NCBI GenBank assembly: GCA_003481775.1
Contig: QULU01000004.1
Coordinates: 1-64,000, forward strand
DNA length: 64,000 nucleotides
DNA from: Clostridiaceae bacterium OM02-2AC
GTDB lineage: Bacteria > Bacillota_I > Bacilli_A > Erysipelotrichales > Erysipelotrichaceae
Reading direction: 5' to 3'
The position numbers were made by a program, and so were the translations under genes. The notes under the pieces are model-generated. The model was not told the origin of the DNA and made no database searches. It saw only the letters and a program-made list of their open reading frames with translations. Shown one piece after another: positions 50,285 to 59,821 of this stretch (its first letter is position 1; each line of letters opens with the position of its first letter).

Positions 50285-52084
50285 TTATGAGTCAAAGGAT
50301 GCGATGACCTTTAAAAAGGCTTCTCCGTACTTATCATATTTCACTTCACCGACACCGCTGACCTCCAGCATTTCTTCTCTTGTATGCGGTACCTTCGCAC
50401 ACATATCATGCAGTGTCTTATCAGAGAAAACCATGTATGGAGGAACATGGGCTTTTCGTGCCAGCTGGGAACGGCAGATTCTCAGCAATTCAAACAATCG
50501 GTTATCTCCGCCATATGTCTGTGCTACAGGTGTCTGCACCTGCTTTTCCTTGACGATTTTCATCATGAGCGGCTTCCCTGTATGAAGCAGCTCCTCCTGA
50601 TCTATTGACAGGATGGAATAGCCGTCTTCACTCTGCTTCAGGATGCCCTGAAATAGCAGATGTTGAAGAATTTCATAGAGATGATTGCGTGAGCTGTCCT
50701 TCAATGCCCCATAGGCTGGGTTTCTATCCAGATGATAGCTTTTGATTTTGGCGTTCGCACTGCCCTTAACAATATCTACTATCATCGTTTTCCCGAAGCG
50801 TTCTCCGCTGTGGCGGATGCATTCCACAAGACGGGATGCTTCCATACGGATATCGCATTCCTCATATTGTGTCAGACAGTTTGAGCAGCTGCCGCAGAAG
50901 CCATCGCTTTCCTCGCCAAAGTATTTTAACATGTAATGACGAAGACAGCTGGGAATCGTACAATAGAAGGTCATGGATTTCAACCGCTCCTTCTCCTTTT
51001 GCTGCAGCTCCATGCGAACAGCCTCTTCCATATCCTCATGACCGCTTCCCTGTTCAATCAAAAACTGATTCAAACGGACATCCTTGCCGCTGTATAGCAA
51101 GATGCAATCAGCCTGTTCCCCATCACGGCCAGCTCTCCCCGCCTCCTGATAATAGCTTTCCATATTTTTAGGCATATTGAAATGAACGACAAAGCGCACA
51201 TTGGATTTATCAATCCCCATGCCAAACGCATTGGTTGCGACCATGATGGTTTTTCTATCATAGATGAAATCATCCTGATTATTCATACGCTCTGCATCGC
51301 TCAGACCGGCATGATAGCGCGTCGCCGCAAAGCCGTCAGCGCATAGATGATCACAAACCTCCTCCACCGTTTTTCTCGACAGACAATACACGATGCCGGC
51401 ATCCTCCGTATGCTGTTTCACATAATGCAGAAGTGCCTGATATTTATCCTTCGGCTTTTCCACAGCAAAATACAAATTTTTACGGTCAAAGCCTGTCGTT
51501 ATGGTATAAGGGTCCTTCATATCCAGCAGCTGAAGAATGTCTTCCTTTACCTGTGTGGTTGCCGTTGCAGTAAACGCAGAAACAATCGGGCGCTGCGGCA
51601 TTTCCTTTAAAAATTCCCGAATCTGTAAATAATGCGGTCGAAAATCCTGCCCCCACTGGCTGACACAGTGTGCTTCATCCACACATACCATGGAGATTTT
51701 CATCTCTTTGGCAAAGCTTAAAAAATCATCGCTCATCAGTCTTTCCGGTGCTACATATATGATCTTATAGGTATATCCGCGAGCAAGAGAAAGTGCCTTG
51801 CGATACTGGGCATAGGATAAGGAGCTGTTTAAATACGCTGCACGAATACCTGCTTCGTTTAAGGTTCCCACCTGATCTTTCATCAGAGAAATCAAGGGGG
51901 AGATAACCAGTGTAATTCCCTCCAGCATCACGGCCGGAACCTGATAGCAGATAGATTTGCCGGCCCCGGTTGGCATGATTCCCAAAACGTCATGGTGCTC
52001 CAGAATATTTGTTATCAGCTCCTGCTGACCTTCCCGAAAGCTTTCATAGCCAAAATATTTTTTTAAAACCTCTGCTGCCGTCAT
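50285..52084 (-). CDS. recQ: ATP-dependent DNA helicase RecQ
   Basis: A 599-residue RecQ helicase used in recombination and fork repair. Walker A TGAGKS is at 39-44, the DEAH-type box VCVDEAHCVSQWG around 133-145, GMGIDKSNVRFVVHFNMP and QEAGRAGRDG are helicase motifs V-VI, the zinc site has the Cys series CTIPSC...GFCGSCSNC, and an HRDC domain (LFELLRICRSQLARKAHVPP) closes the protein. It overlaps folC by four bases, so the two are translationally coupled. Confidence 0.96.
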   Translation of the reverse strand: MTAAEVLKKYFGYESFREGQQELITNILEHHDVLGIMPTGAGKSICYQVPAVMLEGITLVISPLISLMKDQVGTLNEAGIRAAYLNSSLSYAQYRKALSLARGYTYKIIYVAPERLMSDDFLSFAKEMKISMVCVDEAHCVSQWGQDFRPHYLQIREFLKEMPQRPIVSAFTATATTQVKEDILQLLDMKDPYTITTGFDRKNLYFAVEKPKDKYQALLHYVKQHTEDAGIVYCLSRKTVEEVCDHLCADGFAATRYHAGLSDAERMNNQDDFIYDRKTIMVATNAFGMGIDKSNVRFVVHFNMPKNMESYYQEAGRAGRDGEQADCILLYSGKDVRLNQFLIEQGSGHEDMEEAVRMELQQKEKERLKSMTFYCTIPSCLRHYMLKYFGEESDGFCGSCSNCLTQYEECDIRMEASRLVECIRHSGERFGKTMIVDIVKGSANAKIKSYHLDRNPAYGALKDSSRNHLYEILQHLLFQGILKQSEDGYSILSIDQEELLHTGKPLMMKIVKEKQVQTPVAQTYGGDNRLFELLRICRSQLARKAHVPPYMVFSDKTLHDMCAKVPHTREEMLEVSGVGEVKYDKYGEAFLKVIASFDS

Positions 52085-53319
52085 ACTGCATACCCTTTCT
52101 TAATCAGATATTTCCGTACATCGCTAATAAAATACAGAGATCCTGTAATAACAAGAGGTCTGGCTTTTTGTAATGCATACGGAATTGCCTGCTCATAGCT
52201 CTCCATCAGATGTATATGCTTTCTTCCCTTTAGCAGCTTTACATCCAGCGCACGTTCATTATAAAACGGCACAACAAGGATTTCTTCACATACCGTTTCC
52301 AGCTCCTGCAGCATCGCTTCAAAATTCTTATCCTTCAACACAGAAAACAGTACCTGCACATCCTCCATCTGCTTCAGAGTTTCGCAAAGCGCATGGATTC
52401 CCTCCGCATTATGTGCACCGTCCAAAATGATGAGAGGCTCCTTTGAAATTGTTTCAAACCGTCCGATCCAGACAGCCTGATGCAAACCTGTTCGCAGCTG
52501 TGCTTCTGTAAGCCGAATATGCCCCTGTCTTTGCAGATATGAGCATACCTCAATCGCAAGTGCAGCATTTCGACACTGGTACCTTGCTTTTCCATATAAG
52601 GCAACATCCTTTAAATTCCCATAATCAAAGGACAACCCGTCAGCTGTTTCCTGTATATTGGAAATTTCCCCTGTCTTTATACATTGGGCATGAGCCGAAG
52701 CGGTATGCTTCTGAAACACCTGCAGACAGCACTCCTTATCCTCTGCAGTGATCAAATCAATGTCTTCCTTCACAATTCCAGCCTTTTCTCCTGCGATTTT
52801 TTCCAGCGTATCACCGAGAAATTCCATGTGATCCATTCCGATATTCGTAATCACCGACACCAGCGGCTGCAGGATATTGGTCGCATCCTTTCGACCGCCA
52901 AGCCCTGTTTCAAACACGCAGAAATCCGCTTGTTCCTCCAGGTAATAGAAGACCGCAATGCACATATCGATTTCAAACATACTGAGGTCCCATTCCATCC
53001 AGCTGTCGTAAAACCGGTTGGTAATTTCAAGAAACGCATCCTCTCTTATATCCTGATCATTGATCCGAATACGATCCAGATGGGTAATCATAAAAGGAGA
53101 TGTGAAGCTTCCTACCTTGTAGCCGGCTGCCTGCAAAATACTGCGTATATCATTTGTCGTACTGCCCTTGCCATTCGTTCCGGCGACATGTATGCTTCGT
53201 AAACGATTCTGCGGATTTCCTAGGGATGCCATATACTGCTTAAAATGGTCAAGTCCATAGCCTCGATTTTTTCTTTGTTCAATGATGGCAATCACATCCT
53301 CTGCTTTCTGAAATCTCAT
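52081..53319 (-). CDS. folC: Folylpolyglutamate/dihydrofolate synthase
   Basis: A 412-residue Mur-ligase-type enzyme that adds glutamate to folates (and possibly to dihydropteroate). The P-loop is HVAGTNGKGST at about residues 44-54; ETGLGGRKDATN and ITNIGMDHMEFLGDTLEKIA are the second and third family blocks, and ILDGAHNAEGI lies in the C-terminal domain. It overlaps ung and recQ by four bases each. With folT it forms the folate theme of this region. Confidence 0.95.
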   Translation of the reverse strand: MRFQKAEDVIAIIEQRKNRGYGLDHFKQYMASLGNPQNRLRSIHVAGTNGKGSTTNDIRSILQAAGYKVGSFTSPFMITHLDRIRINDQDIREDAFLEITNRFYDSWMEWDLSMFEIDMCIAVFYYLEEQADFCVFETGLGGRKDATNILQPLVSVITNIGMDHMEFLGDTLEKIAGEKAGIVKEDIDLITAEDKECCLQVFQKHTASAHAQCIKTGEISNIQETADGLSFDYGNLKDVALYGKARYQCRNAALAIEVCSYLQRQGHIRLTEAQLRTGLHQAVWIGRFETISKEPLIILDGAHNAEGIHALCETLKQMEDVQVLFSVLKDKNFEAMLQELETVCEEILVVPFYNERALDVKLLKGRKHIHLMESYEQAIPYALQKARPLVITGSLYFISDVRKYLIKKGYAV

Positions 53320-53975
53320 TCGCTCAGCCTCCAGTCGATCGGAGTTCTTCCCATTTCCTCTAAATATCTGTTCACAGTGGAAAACGGCCGGGTGCCAAAA
53401 AAGCCTCTGGATGCGGATAACGGGGATGGATGTGCAGACATCAGGATGCGATGCTGGCTACCGGTAATCAGCTCTGCTTTTTTCTGTGCATGGCTCCCCC
53501 ATAGTACGAAAACAATTCCCTTTTCCTGCTCATTCAAAGCTGAAATAACCGTATCCGTAAAGATTTCCCAGCCCTTTTTCTTATGTGATGCCGCCTGTCC
53601 TTCCCGTACGCTCATAACCGTATTCATCAGAAAAACACCCTGCTTCGCCCAGTCTATCAAGCATCCGTGAGACGGTGCATCAATATTCACATCACTCTTT
53701 AATTCCTTGTAAATATTCTTCAGGCTGCGTGGTATTTGTACACCCTTTCGGACAGAAAAACAAAGTCCATGCGCCTGATCTGGTTGATGATATGGATCTT
53801 GTCCAAGTATTACCACCTTCACTGCTTCAAAGGGGCAGCTTGTGAAACAGGTGAATAAATCCTCCCTTGGAGGATAGATTGTTTTATGTGCATATTCCTC
53901 ATCCAAAAACTGCATCAGCTTCTGGTAATATTCCTTTTGTTCTTCCTGCTGGAAGAGTTCTTCCCATTGCTTCAT
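53316..53975 (-). CDS. ung: Uracil-DNA glycosylase
   Basis: A 219-residue family-1 UDG that removes uracil from DNA. The water-activating loop GQDPYH is at 58-63 with Asp60, and HPSPLSASRGFFG is the leucine-intercalation loop with His in HPSP. Length and motifs are standard. It is first in the ung-folC-recQ operon. Confidence 0.96.
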   Translation of the reverse strand: MKQWEELFQQEEQKEYYQKLMQFLDEEYAHKTIYPPREDLFTCFTSCPFEAVKVVILGQDPYHQPDQAHGLCFSVRKGVQIPRSLKNIYKELKSDVNIDAPSHGCLIDWAKQGVFLMNTVMSVREGQAASHKKKGWEIFTDTVISALNEQEKGIVFVLWGSHAQKKAELITGSQHRILMSAHPSPLSASRGFFGTRPFSTVNRYLEEMGRTPIDWRLSE

Positions 53976-54044
53976 GTTTTATCACTTCCTCAAACGGTAT
54001 AATCATACCATAATTAAAGGAGAGGTAACAGTACCATTCATTTA

Positions 54045-54079
54045 GTGAACTACCGCCAGCTATAGAGCAAGCGGCTTCT
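54045..54079 (-). ncRNA. Right-end hairpin of the tnpB element (3' end of the guide-RNA scaffold)
   Basis: On the minus strand AGAAGCCGC, a short loop and GGCGGTAGTTCAC form the hairpin that ends IS200/IS605 tnpB elements; CCGC pairs with GCGG. In such elements the RNA spanning the 3' end of tnpB and this hairpin is the scaffold of the TnpB guide RNA. The position about 65 bp past the tnpB stop fits. Confidence 0.6.
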
Positions 54080-54142
54080 AATGAAAGCATGCGCATTCAT
54101 CAAAACGTTTTGTTCGTGTTCAGATACACGTAACTGGTACGT

Positions 54143-55536
54143 TCACAGTACCTCTACGAATCGCTCTCGCTTTGGCATACATGGATATACTTTTCGTATG
54201 ATATTGCTTGCTCCATTGACATCGGCATTCATTAGAATGCCGTTTTTGCTTCTGTACAATCCTCGCTTGATTCTTTTCCCTGTGAAGGTGTGCGTTACAT
54301 CCTTTCCATAGACGGGTATTTGATCCTCGTCTATGGAACTAGCCTTTGATGTATAACTTTCTTCACAGACCACGACTCTGATTCCTGCCGCTTCTCCTTT
54401 GTATTTGATCATTTCGATCAGCGTACGAAATGGTATCTGAACAAATGTCTGATTGTTCTTCTTCCCCATATGGATACGCTTCTTCCAACCCGCATTATTT
54501 CCTACTACGATTACTTCAATCCCTTCCTTCTCACATAGATCTATTATTTTTCTTGATGCTTTGTGCAGGATATCCTTTACACGTCGATTTCGCTTTTCGC
54601 TGATACGTTTCATTCGTTTTGTTTGATGGATGCCTTTGCTATCCTTCTTTCCGATTCTTAGCAGTGAGCGATAATGTGCGATCTGTTTGTTATAGAATTG
54701 ATTGACTGCCTTTATTTCATTTCCTTTTATCAGCACAGGGTGGTGCCCACTCGTAAACGCAATTGCTGTCAGATTATCGACACCAATATCTATACCGGCT
54801 ACTCTGGTTGCCTCATGGATTGTAATTGTCGGTTCCTTGATTTCTATCTCGCATACGATTTCAAGCTTGATATTGTCTCCATTGGGAATCAGACGTACTT
54901 CCTTCAGCTTCTGTTCATGCAGATCCATCTTACCAAGATCATATCGGTCACGTACACATCCTGCCTGCAGCACTGCCTTGGGAAATTTTACATACCATCC
55001 ATGTTTGTCTTTTCTCAGTTTGCATATCTGATTGGTAAAGATCAAGGGTTTATAACCGCCTTTATCTGCATATCGAGGGATATGAGGGACTGCTTCATAT
55101 TTGTCAGGATGTGCTTTGTAATCCGCTAAAGCAGCAAAAAAGCTTTTCCAGTCACGATACAGCATATGCAATACGTTCTGATTTGCTTGCGCAGGAAGAG
55201 CACGGTAATCGATCTGGTCACGCAATTTGAAAAAACCATCCAGATGCTGCATGGAAACAAAGCGATGTTCATGATCAATGATGTGGAATGGTGTGCTATG
55301 ATGCTTTTGACGTATGACATTCAATTCATCAACGACACCATTGAGTTCTTCCAGGACCTGTATCTCATGTGGAAAGCGATCCTCATTTGATTTGATGGAA
55401 GCACTGTACGCATTTCTTATATAGAACGAAGCAACGTTGTACAGATTTTTAGCACGATGTGTAGGAGCAGAAAAGCCGGGGGTTTTGTGGATGATTAGCA
55501 GATAGGATACTAGAATATGTACGATATGATTTCATG
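54143..55536 (-). pseudogene. tnpB: IS200/IS605-type tnpB, frameshifted near its start
   Basis: The RuvC-type nuclease part is intact: Asp in GIDIGVDN, Glu in CEESYTSKAS and Asp in NADVNGASN. The zinc-ribbon Cys pairs are absent, as in the TSKAS subgroup. The natural start is ATG at 55536 behind AAAGGAGGTTTTC, but this frame stops after 28 codons; removing one base from a C5 run (55478-55482) joins it to the rest (reading APTHRAKNLYNVASFYIRN). The unshifted frame has only a TTG at 55324, internal to the conserved N-terminus. No tnpA is present. So the gene is broken, misread or expressed by slippage. Confidence 0.85.
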
Positions 55537-55640
55537 TTGAAAACCTCCTTTCATTATACCACGAACATGAGAGAAACTTTCGGAAAGATTCATGAAAAAA
55601 GAAAGAAAACAAGATGAACAGAAATATGGCTGCATTCATC

Positions 55641-55671
55641 TCCCACCTGTTCATCGACCACTGAGGTGGGG
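55641..55671 (+). repeat. Second IS200/IS605-like terminal hairpin
   Basis: CCCACCT (55642-55648) and AGGTGGG (55664-55670), continued by GGTATTC, resemble the right-end hairpin of tnpB elements but on the plus strand. It lies 105 bp upstream of tnpB and may be this element's left end or a remnant of another copy. Confidence 0.45.
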
Positions 55672-55778
55672 GTATTCTGCCTGCTTTTTAGATAAAAAAG
55701 AAAGTCTATGAATAGATGTGGAATCAGCTCTTTTTCAGCAATCCCCAACCATCATGACTTCTCTTTTTGACAATTCTA

Positions 55779-56327
55779 CTATTTCAAATCGATCCTTTTA
55801 TCAATATCCCGTACCTCATCCAAATCGCATGCCACAGCTATGACCTTTTCCCTGTATTTTTTCAAAATCTGCTTTCCACCCTGTTCAGCCGTCAAGGCTA
55901 ACAGCTCCTGGTAATATTTCCTGGGGAATATCGCAGGATTTCTTAAAATACCTTTACAGGTAACACAGATGATATGTTCACCGTCTGCCAGCTCCAGCAG
56001 CTTCTTACATGTTTCCAGCCGCAGATACGGTTGATCCGCAACACAGAGCATTGCCTGATCAGCGTCACTTCTCTTTATTCCAAGACGTATGGAAGACGAC
56101 TGTCCTTCTCGGGCCTGCGTATTGAAAACCACAACTGCGTTATAGTCATTTGCCAGCTTTTCAACTTCTTCATACTGTGTTACCACGATGAGAGAATGCG
56201 GCTTTAAAGCCGAAAGCTTTTGCAGTGTATGTGCAATCAGCGGCATCCCGTCCAGCTCATACAACAGCTTATTTCCCTGAAACCTGCGCGAATATCCGGA
56301 GGCTAACAGAATGAGGTCAGTCTTCAT
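55779..56327 (-). CDS. MocA-like molybdenum cofactor cytidylyltransferase
   Basis: A 182-residue nucleotidyltransferase of the MobA/MocA fold: LLASGYSRRFQGNKLLYELD at the start (with a shortened LASG version of the nucleotide loop) and AMLCVADQPYL with the metal-binding Asp. In this family it attaches CMP to molybdopterin to make the cytosine dinucleotide cofactor used by many xanthine-dehydrogenase-like enzymes. It is the last gene of the xdh operon, overlapping the molybdenum-subunit gene by 11 bases, which supports that role. Confidence 0.85.
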   Translation of the reverse strand: MKTDLILLASGYSRRFQGNKLLYELDGMPLIAHTLQKLSALKPHSLIVVTQYEEVEKLANDYNAVVVFNTQAREGQSSSIRLGIKRSDADQAMLCVADQPYLRLETCKKLLELADGEHIICVTCKGILRNPAIFPRKYYQELLALTAEQGGKQILKKYREKVIAVACDLDEVRDIDKRIDLK

Positions 56328-58593
56328 CCTTCTTTAGTAAAACCTTTTCTGCCGTGATTGGCAATGTGCGAATCTGCACGCCGCTTGCATGTGCTACCGC
56401 TGACGCAATCGCTGGTGCCGGTGTGTTGATAACAACCTCGCCGATTGACTTCGCCCCGAACGGACCATTATCCTCAAAGCTGCTTTCAAATTCAACCCGT
56501 ATTGTACCGACATCCTGTCGTGTCGGTATTTTATACTGCAGAAAGGAATTGTTGCGCATTCTGCCCTTGGAGGAATACGTGATATCCTCATAGAGTGCCA
56601 TACCGATTCCCTGTGCGATACCGCCCTCTGTCTGAATTCTGGCAAGATTGGGATTGATGATCGTGCCACAGTCCACAACAGCCGCATAATCTACCAGTGT
56701 TATCTCTCCGGTAAGCTTATCCACATCTACCTCTGCAATTCCTGCCATAAACGGAGGAGGAGATGTAGGTGAGCAATGGGATGCACTCGCAATCAAACAC
56801 TCGCCCTTGCCGCCCGCAAAACAGCGATTCGCAAAATCCGCCAGTGAGATTTCCTTAGCATTCTCCACTGCACGAAGCATACTTCCATCAAATGTGATAT
56901 GCTCCTCATCCACCTCCAGAAGAATTGCCGCCTCACGCAGCATTTGCTTTTTTAACTCCTCACAGGTTTTCACAACAGCCATGCCGGTTACATAGGTCGT
57001 TGCGGAAGCATAGGAACCGGTATCGTATGGAGATGCATCCGTATCGACAGACTGTGTTATGATATTATCCACATCACACTCCAGACATTCTGCAGCCATC
57101 TGTGCCAAAATCGTATCACATCCGGTACCCATATCCGTCGCACCAATCGACAAGGTATAAAATCCGTCATCCTGCAGCTTGATTACGGTTGATGCGATAT
57201 CCACGTTGGCGATACCGCTTCCCTGCATGGACAGAGCAACACCAAGGCCGCGCACCTTATCTCCCATGTCCCGGCACAGTACCTTCTCTTTCCAACCGGT
57301 CATTTCCATGGCCTTCTGCAAACAGCGATCCAGTGCGCAGCTGTTTAAATGCTCACCATAATACTGCTTCATAACTTCATCTTCCCGCACCATATTTTTC
57401 AAACGCAGCTCACATGGATCCATATGCAGGGTATCAGCCAATTCATTCACTGCAGATTCTACTGCGAACTGTCCCTGCGTAGCACCATAGCCGCGGTATG
57501 CACCTGCCGTCATTGTGTTTGTATAGACGACATCCGAAACAAAGCGGCTTGCCTTTACATGATTATAAATCGGTAGTGACTTATGTCCACTCAAACCGAC
57601 AGTTGTTGACCCATGCTCTCCATAGGCACCTGTATTGGACAGGGTATACAAATCGATTGCACGGATTTCCCCATCCTTCATAGCACCGATTTTCACATGC
57701 ATCTTCATTTCATGGCGGGAATTGCTCGCCATAAAGGTTTCCTCTCTGGTATATACAAGCTTACACGGCTTCTTCAGCTTCCATGTCACAAAGGCTGTAA
57801 AGATTTCGGTACAGCCTGTCTGCTTGGCACCAAATCCTCCGCCAATTCGAGGCTTGATCACCTTGATCTGTGATTTTGGAAGCTCCAGCGCATTGGCAAC
57901 CATGCGTCGGATATGGAAAGGCACCTGTGTGGAGCTGACGACATTCAGACGGTCATAGGTATCCATATAGGCATAGGAGCGAAAGGTCTCCATCATTGCC
58001 TGCGCATTGGCTTTTGTATGATATTCACGATCCAAAACAACATCGCATTCCGCAAACGCCTGATCAACATCACCAACGATGCTTTCATCATGAGAATGCA
58101 GATTGCGCAGTCGTTCATTTCCGATTTCACACAGCAGCTTATAGTTCTCTTCCGCATGAACGATAACCGGATGATCCAGAGCCTTTGTGAAATCCAGTAC
58201 AGCATCATATACTTCATAATCAACACGAATCAGCTTCATCGCCTTAAGCGCGCTTTCCTCATCCTTTGCGGCTATGATCGCAACCTCATCACCGACATAC
58301 CGTACGACCTCATCCAGTATCAGGCGATCGTATGGGGACGGCTCAGGATAGGTCTGCCCTGCCAGCGTGAATCTTGATGCAGGAACATCCTTATAGGTAA
58401 ATATGGCTTCGACACCGGGAATGCGTTTCGCGATTGTGGTATCAATGGATTTGATTTTCGCATGCGCATGTGGTGAGCGAAGCAGCTTGATGACAAGACA
58501 GTCCGCAGGAGCCAGATCATCCGTATATACCGGCTTCCCGCTAAGCAGAGCATAGGCATCCTTCTTTATAACGGGCTGATTGATGTACTTCAT
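56317..58593 (-). CDS. xdhA: Xanthine dehydrogenase molybdenum-binding subunit
   Basis: A 758-residue large subunit of the xanthine dehydrogenase family. Cofactor-binding segments are RIGGGFGAKQ (about residue 240), GAYRGYGATQ, a DTDASPYDTGSYASATTY region and the C-terminal GPFGAKSIGEVVINTPAP, with the catalytic Glu in IGE. Start at 58593 (MKYINQPV) follows GGAGGGG. It oxidises purines such as hypoxanthine or xanthine, or another N-heterocycle. It completes a three-subunit enzyme with the Fe-S and FAD proteins encoded just upstream. Confidence 0.93.
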   Translation of the reverse strand: MKYINQPVIKKDAYALLSGKPVYTDDLAPADCLVIKLLRSPHAHAKIKSIDTTIAKRIPGVEAIFTYKDVPASRFTLAGQTYPEPSPYDRLILDEVVRYVGDEVAIIAAKDEESALKAMKLIRVDYEVYDAVLDFTKALDHPVIVHAEENYKLLCEIGNERLRNLHSHDESIVGDVDQAFAECDVVLDREYHTKANAQAMMETFRSYAYMDTYDRLNVVSSTQVPFHIRRMVANALELPKSQIKVIKPRIGGGFGAKQTGCTEIFTAFVTWKLKKPCKLVYTREETFMASNSRHEMKMHVKIGAMKDGEIRAIDLYTLSNTGAYGEHGSTTVGLSGHKSLPIYNHVKASRFVSDVVYTNTMTAGAYRGYGATQGQFAVESAVNELADTLHMDPCELRLKNMVREDEVMKQYYGEHLNSCALDRCLQKAMEMTGWKEKVLCRDMGDKVRGLGVALSMQGSGIANVDIASTVIKLQDDGFYTLSIGATDMGTGCDTILAQMAAECLECDVDNIITQSVDTDASPYDTGSYASATTYVTGMAVVKTCEELKKQMLREAAILLEVDEEHITFDGSMLRAVENAKEISLADFANRCFAGGKGECLIASASHCSPTSPPPFMAGIAEVDVDKLTGEITLVDYAAVVDCGTIINPNLARIQTEGGIAQGIGMALYEDITYSSKGRMRNNSFLQYKIPTRQDVGTIRVEFESSFEDNGPFGAKSIGEVVINTPAPAIASAVAHASGVQIRTLPITAEKVLLKKDED

Positions 58594-59051
58594 ACGGCGT
58601 CCCCTCCTTTCAAAAGCCAGGCCTTGATGGCACGAAGCTGTCCCATGTAGCCGGTACAGCGACAAAGGTTTCCTGCCAGCCAGTGCTTGATTTCCTCATC
58701 TGTCCAAGTCCTGTTTTCCTTTTTCATGGCAAGCACCTGCATAATCAGTCCCGGAGAACAGAATCCGCATTGCTCCGCCCCCTCTTTTGCCATAAAATCC
58801 GCAAATTCCTTAGCCTCTTTTTCCACACCCTCCAGTGTGGTAATGCTATGACCGTCCGCACGTCCCGCAAGCACACTGCAGGACAGCACCGTTTTTTCAT
58901 CCATCCATACGCTGCATAAGCCGCAGTTTGTCGTTTCACAACCGCATTTCACACTCTTATAGCCCTGTTCACGCAGAAACTGCAGCAGCGTCTGCCCTGC
59001 GGGAACTTCTGCCTGTATTCGTTTTCCATTGACAGTAATCGTTATATTCAT
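58590..59051 (-). CDS. xdhC: Xanthine dehydrogenase iron-sulfur subunit
   Basis: A 153-residue protein with two [2Fe-2S] clusters: plant-ferredoxin-type Cys36, 38(or 43), 46 and 58 in the first half, and the helical-bundle cluster with Cys95 and 98 (CGFCSPG) and Cys130 and 132 (CRCTG). It passes electrons from the molybdenum site to FAD. Its ends overlap both neighbours by four bases, typical of a stoichiometric complex. Confidence 0.95.
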   Translation of the reverse strand: MNITITVNGKRIQAEVPAGQTLLQFLREQGYKSVKCGCETTNCGLCSVWMDEKTVLSCSVLAGRADGHSITTLEGVEKEAKEFADFMAKEGAEQCGFCSPGLIMQVLAMKKENRTWTDEEIKHWLAGNLCRCTGYMGQLRAIKAWLLKGGDAV

Positions 59052-59821
59052 GCGGCATCCTCCTTCAGCTGTTTCAAAAGACGCAGAGTCAATGCATAGA
59101 TCAAAGCAGAACGATATTCTGCACTTCCCCGCATATTATCTTCACATTCCACACATTCCTGCATATGCTTTGCGATCATTTCCTGATCCTCACTCCAGGG
59201 CATGGTAAAGCGCTGTGCACGTTTTGGGCGGGAGCCTGCGACAATACGCAGAGATTCTCCTGCTTTTGCGGCAGACATATTCAGAACCGGAAGATCCGTA
59301 GCACTCCTGCGCACACAGGCGAAGGCTGTTTTTACCGGCTCTTTTTTCAGCACGACATGCGTCAGAATATCGCGTTCGTATGGCATGGCTGCATACTCCT
59401 GTAAGGAAATCCTTCCCTGTTTATGCAGAATTACCTCTGCATCCAGACAAAGCAATGCGCATAGCACATCAGAAAAGCCGAAGCGGGAATACAAGGAGCC
59501 TCCCAGCGTAGCGGTATTTCTAAACTGTATTCCTACGATATCCTTCATTGCATCCTTTAACAGCGATCCAAATACTTTTTGCAGACCCACATGGGTTTCC
59601 AGTGCATGCAAAGAGGTCATAGCACCAATGGTAAAGCTGTCCTCTTCTTCTTCGATCATATCCAGATGCAAATCACATAAATCAATGGCGATGGGAATCG
59701 TACGTTCCTGCATACGCAGCCACAGCATTCCTGCAATTATCTGATTCATTCGGTTTTTCTGCAAAAGCTCATATGCTTCATCGAGACTCTTTGCCTTGTG
59801 GTATTGCTGAATCGTCAGCAT
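59048..59821 (-). CDS. xdhB: Xanthine dehydrogenase FAD-binding subunit
   Basis: A 257-residue FAD subunit of the CoxM/XdhB family. IAGMLWLRMQ near residue 30 is the first FAD loop, changed from the usual AGGTDL pattern, and GIQFRNTATLGGSLYSRFGFSD (about 90-111) is the second, with TLGGS. Start at 59821 (MLTIQQYH) has GGAAGGAG upstream and overlaps the end of the ABC ATPase gene by 44 bases. The loss of the common Gly-Gly in the first loop is worth noting. Confidence 0.88.
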   Translation of the reverse strand: MLTIQQYHKAKSLDEAYELLQKNRMNQIIAGMLWLRMQERTIPIAIDLCDLHLDMIEEEEDSFTIGAMTSLHALETHVGLQKVFGSLLKDAMKDIVGIQFRNTATLGGSLYSRFGFSDVLCALLCLDAEVILHKQGRISLQEYAAMPYERDILTHVVLKKEPVKTAFACVRRSATDLPVLNMSAAKAGESLRIVAGSRPKRAQRFTMPWSEDQEMIAKHMQECVECEDNMRGSAEYRSALIYALTLRLLKQLKEDAA

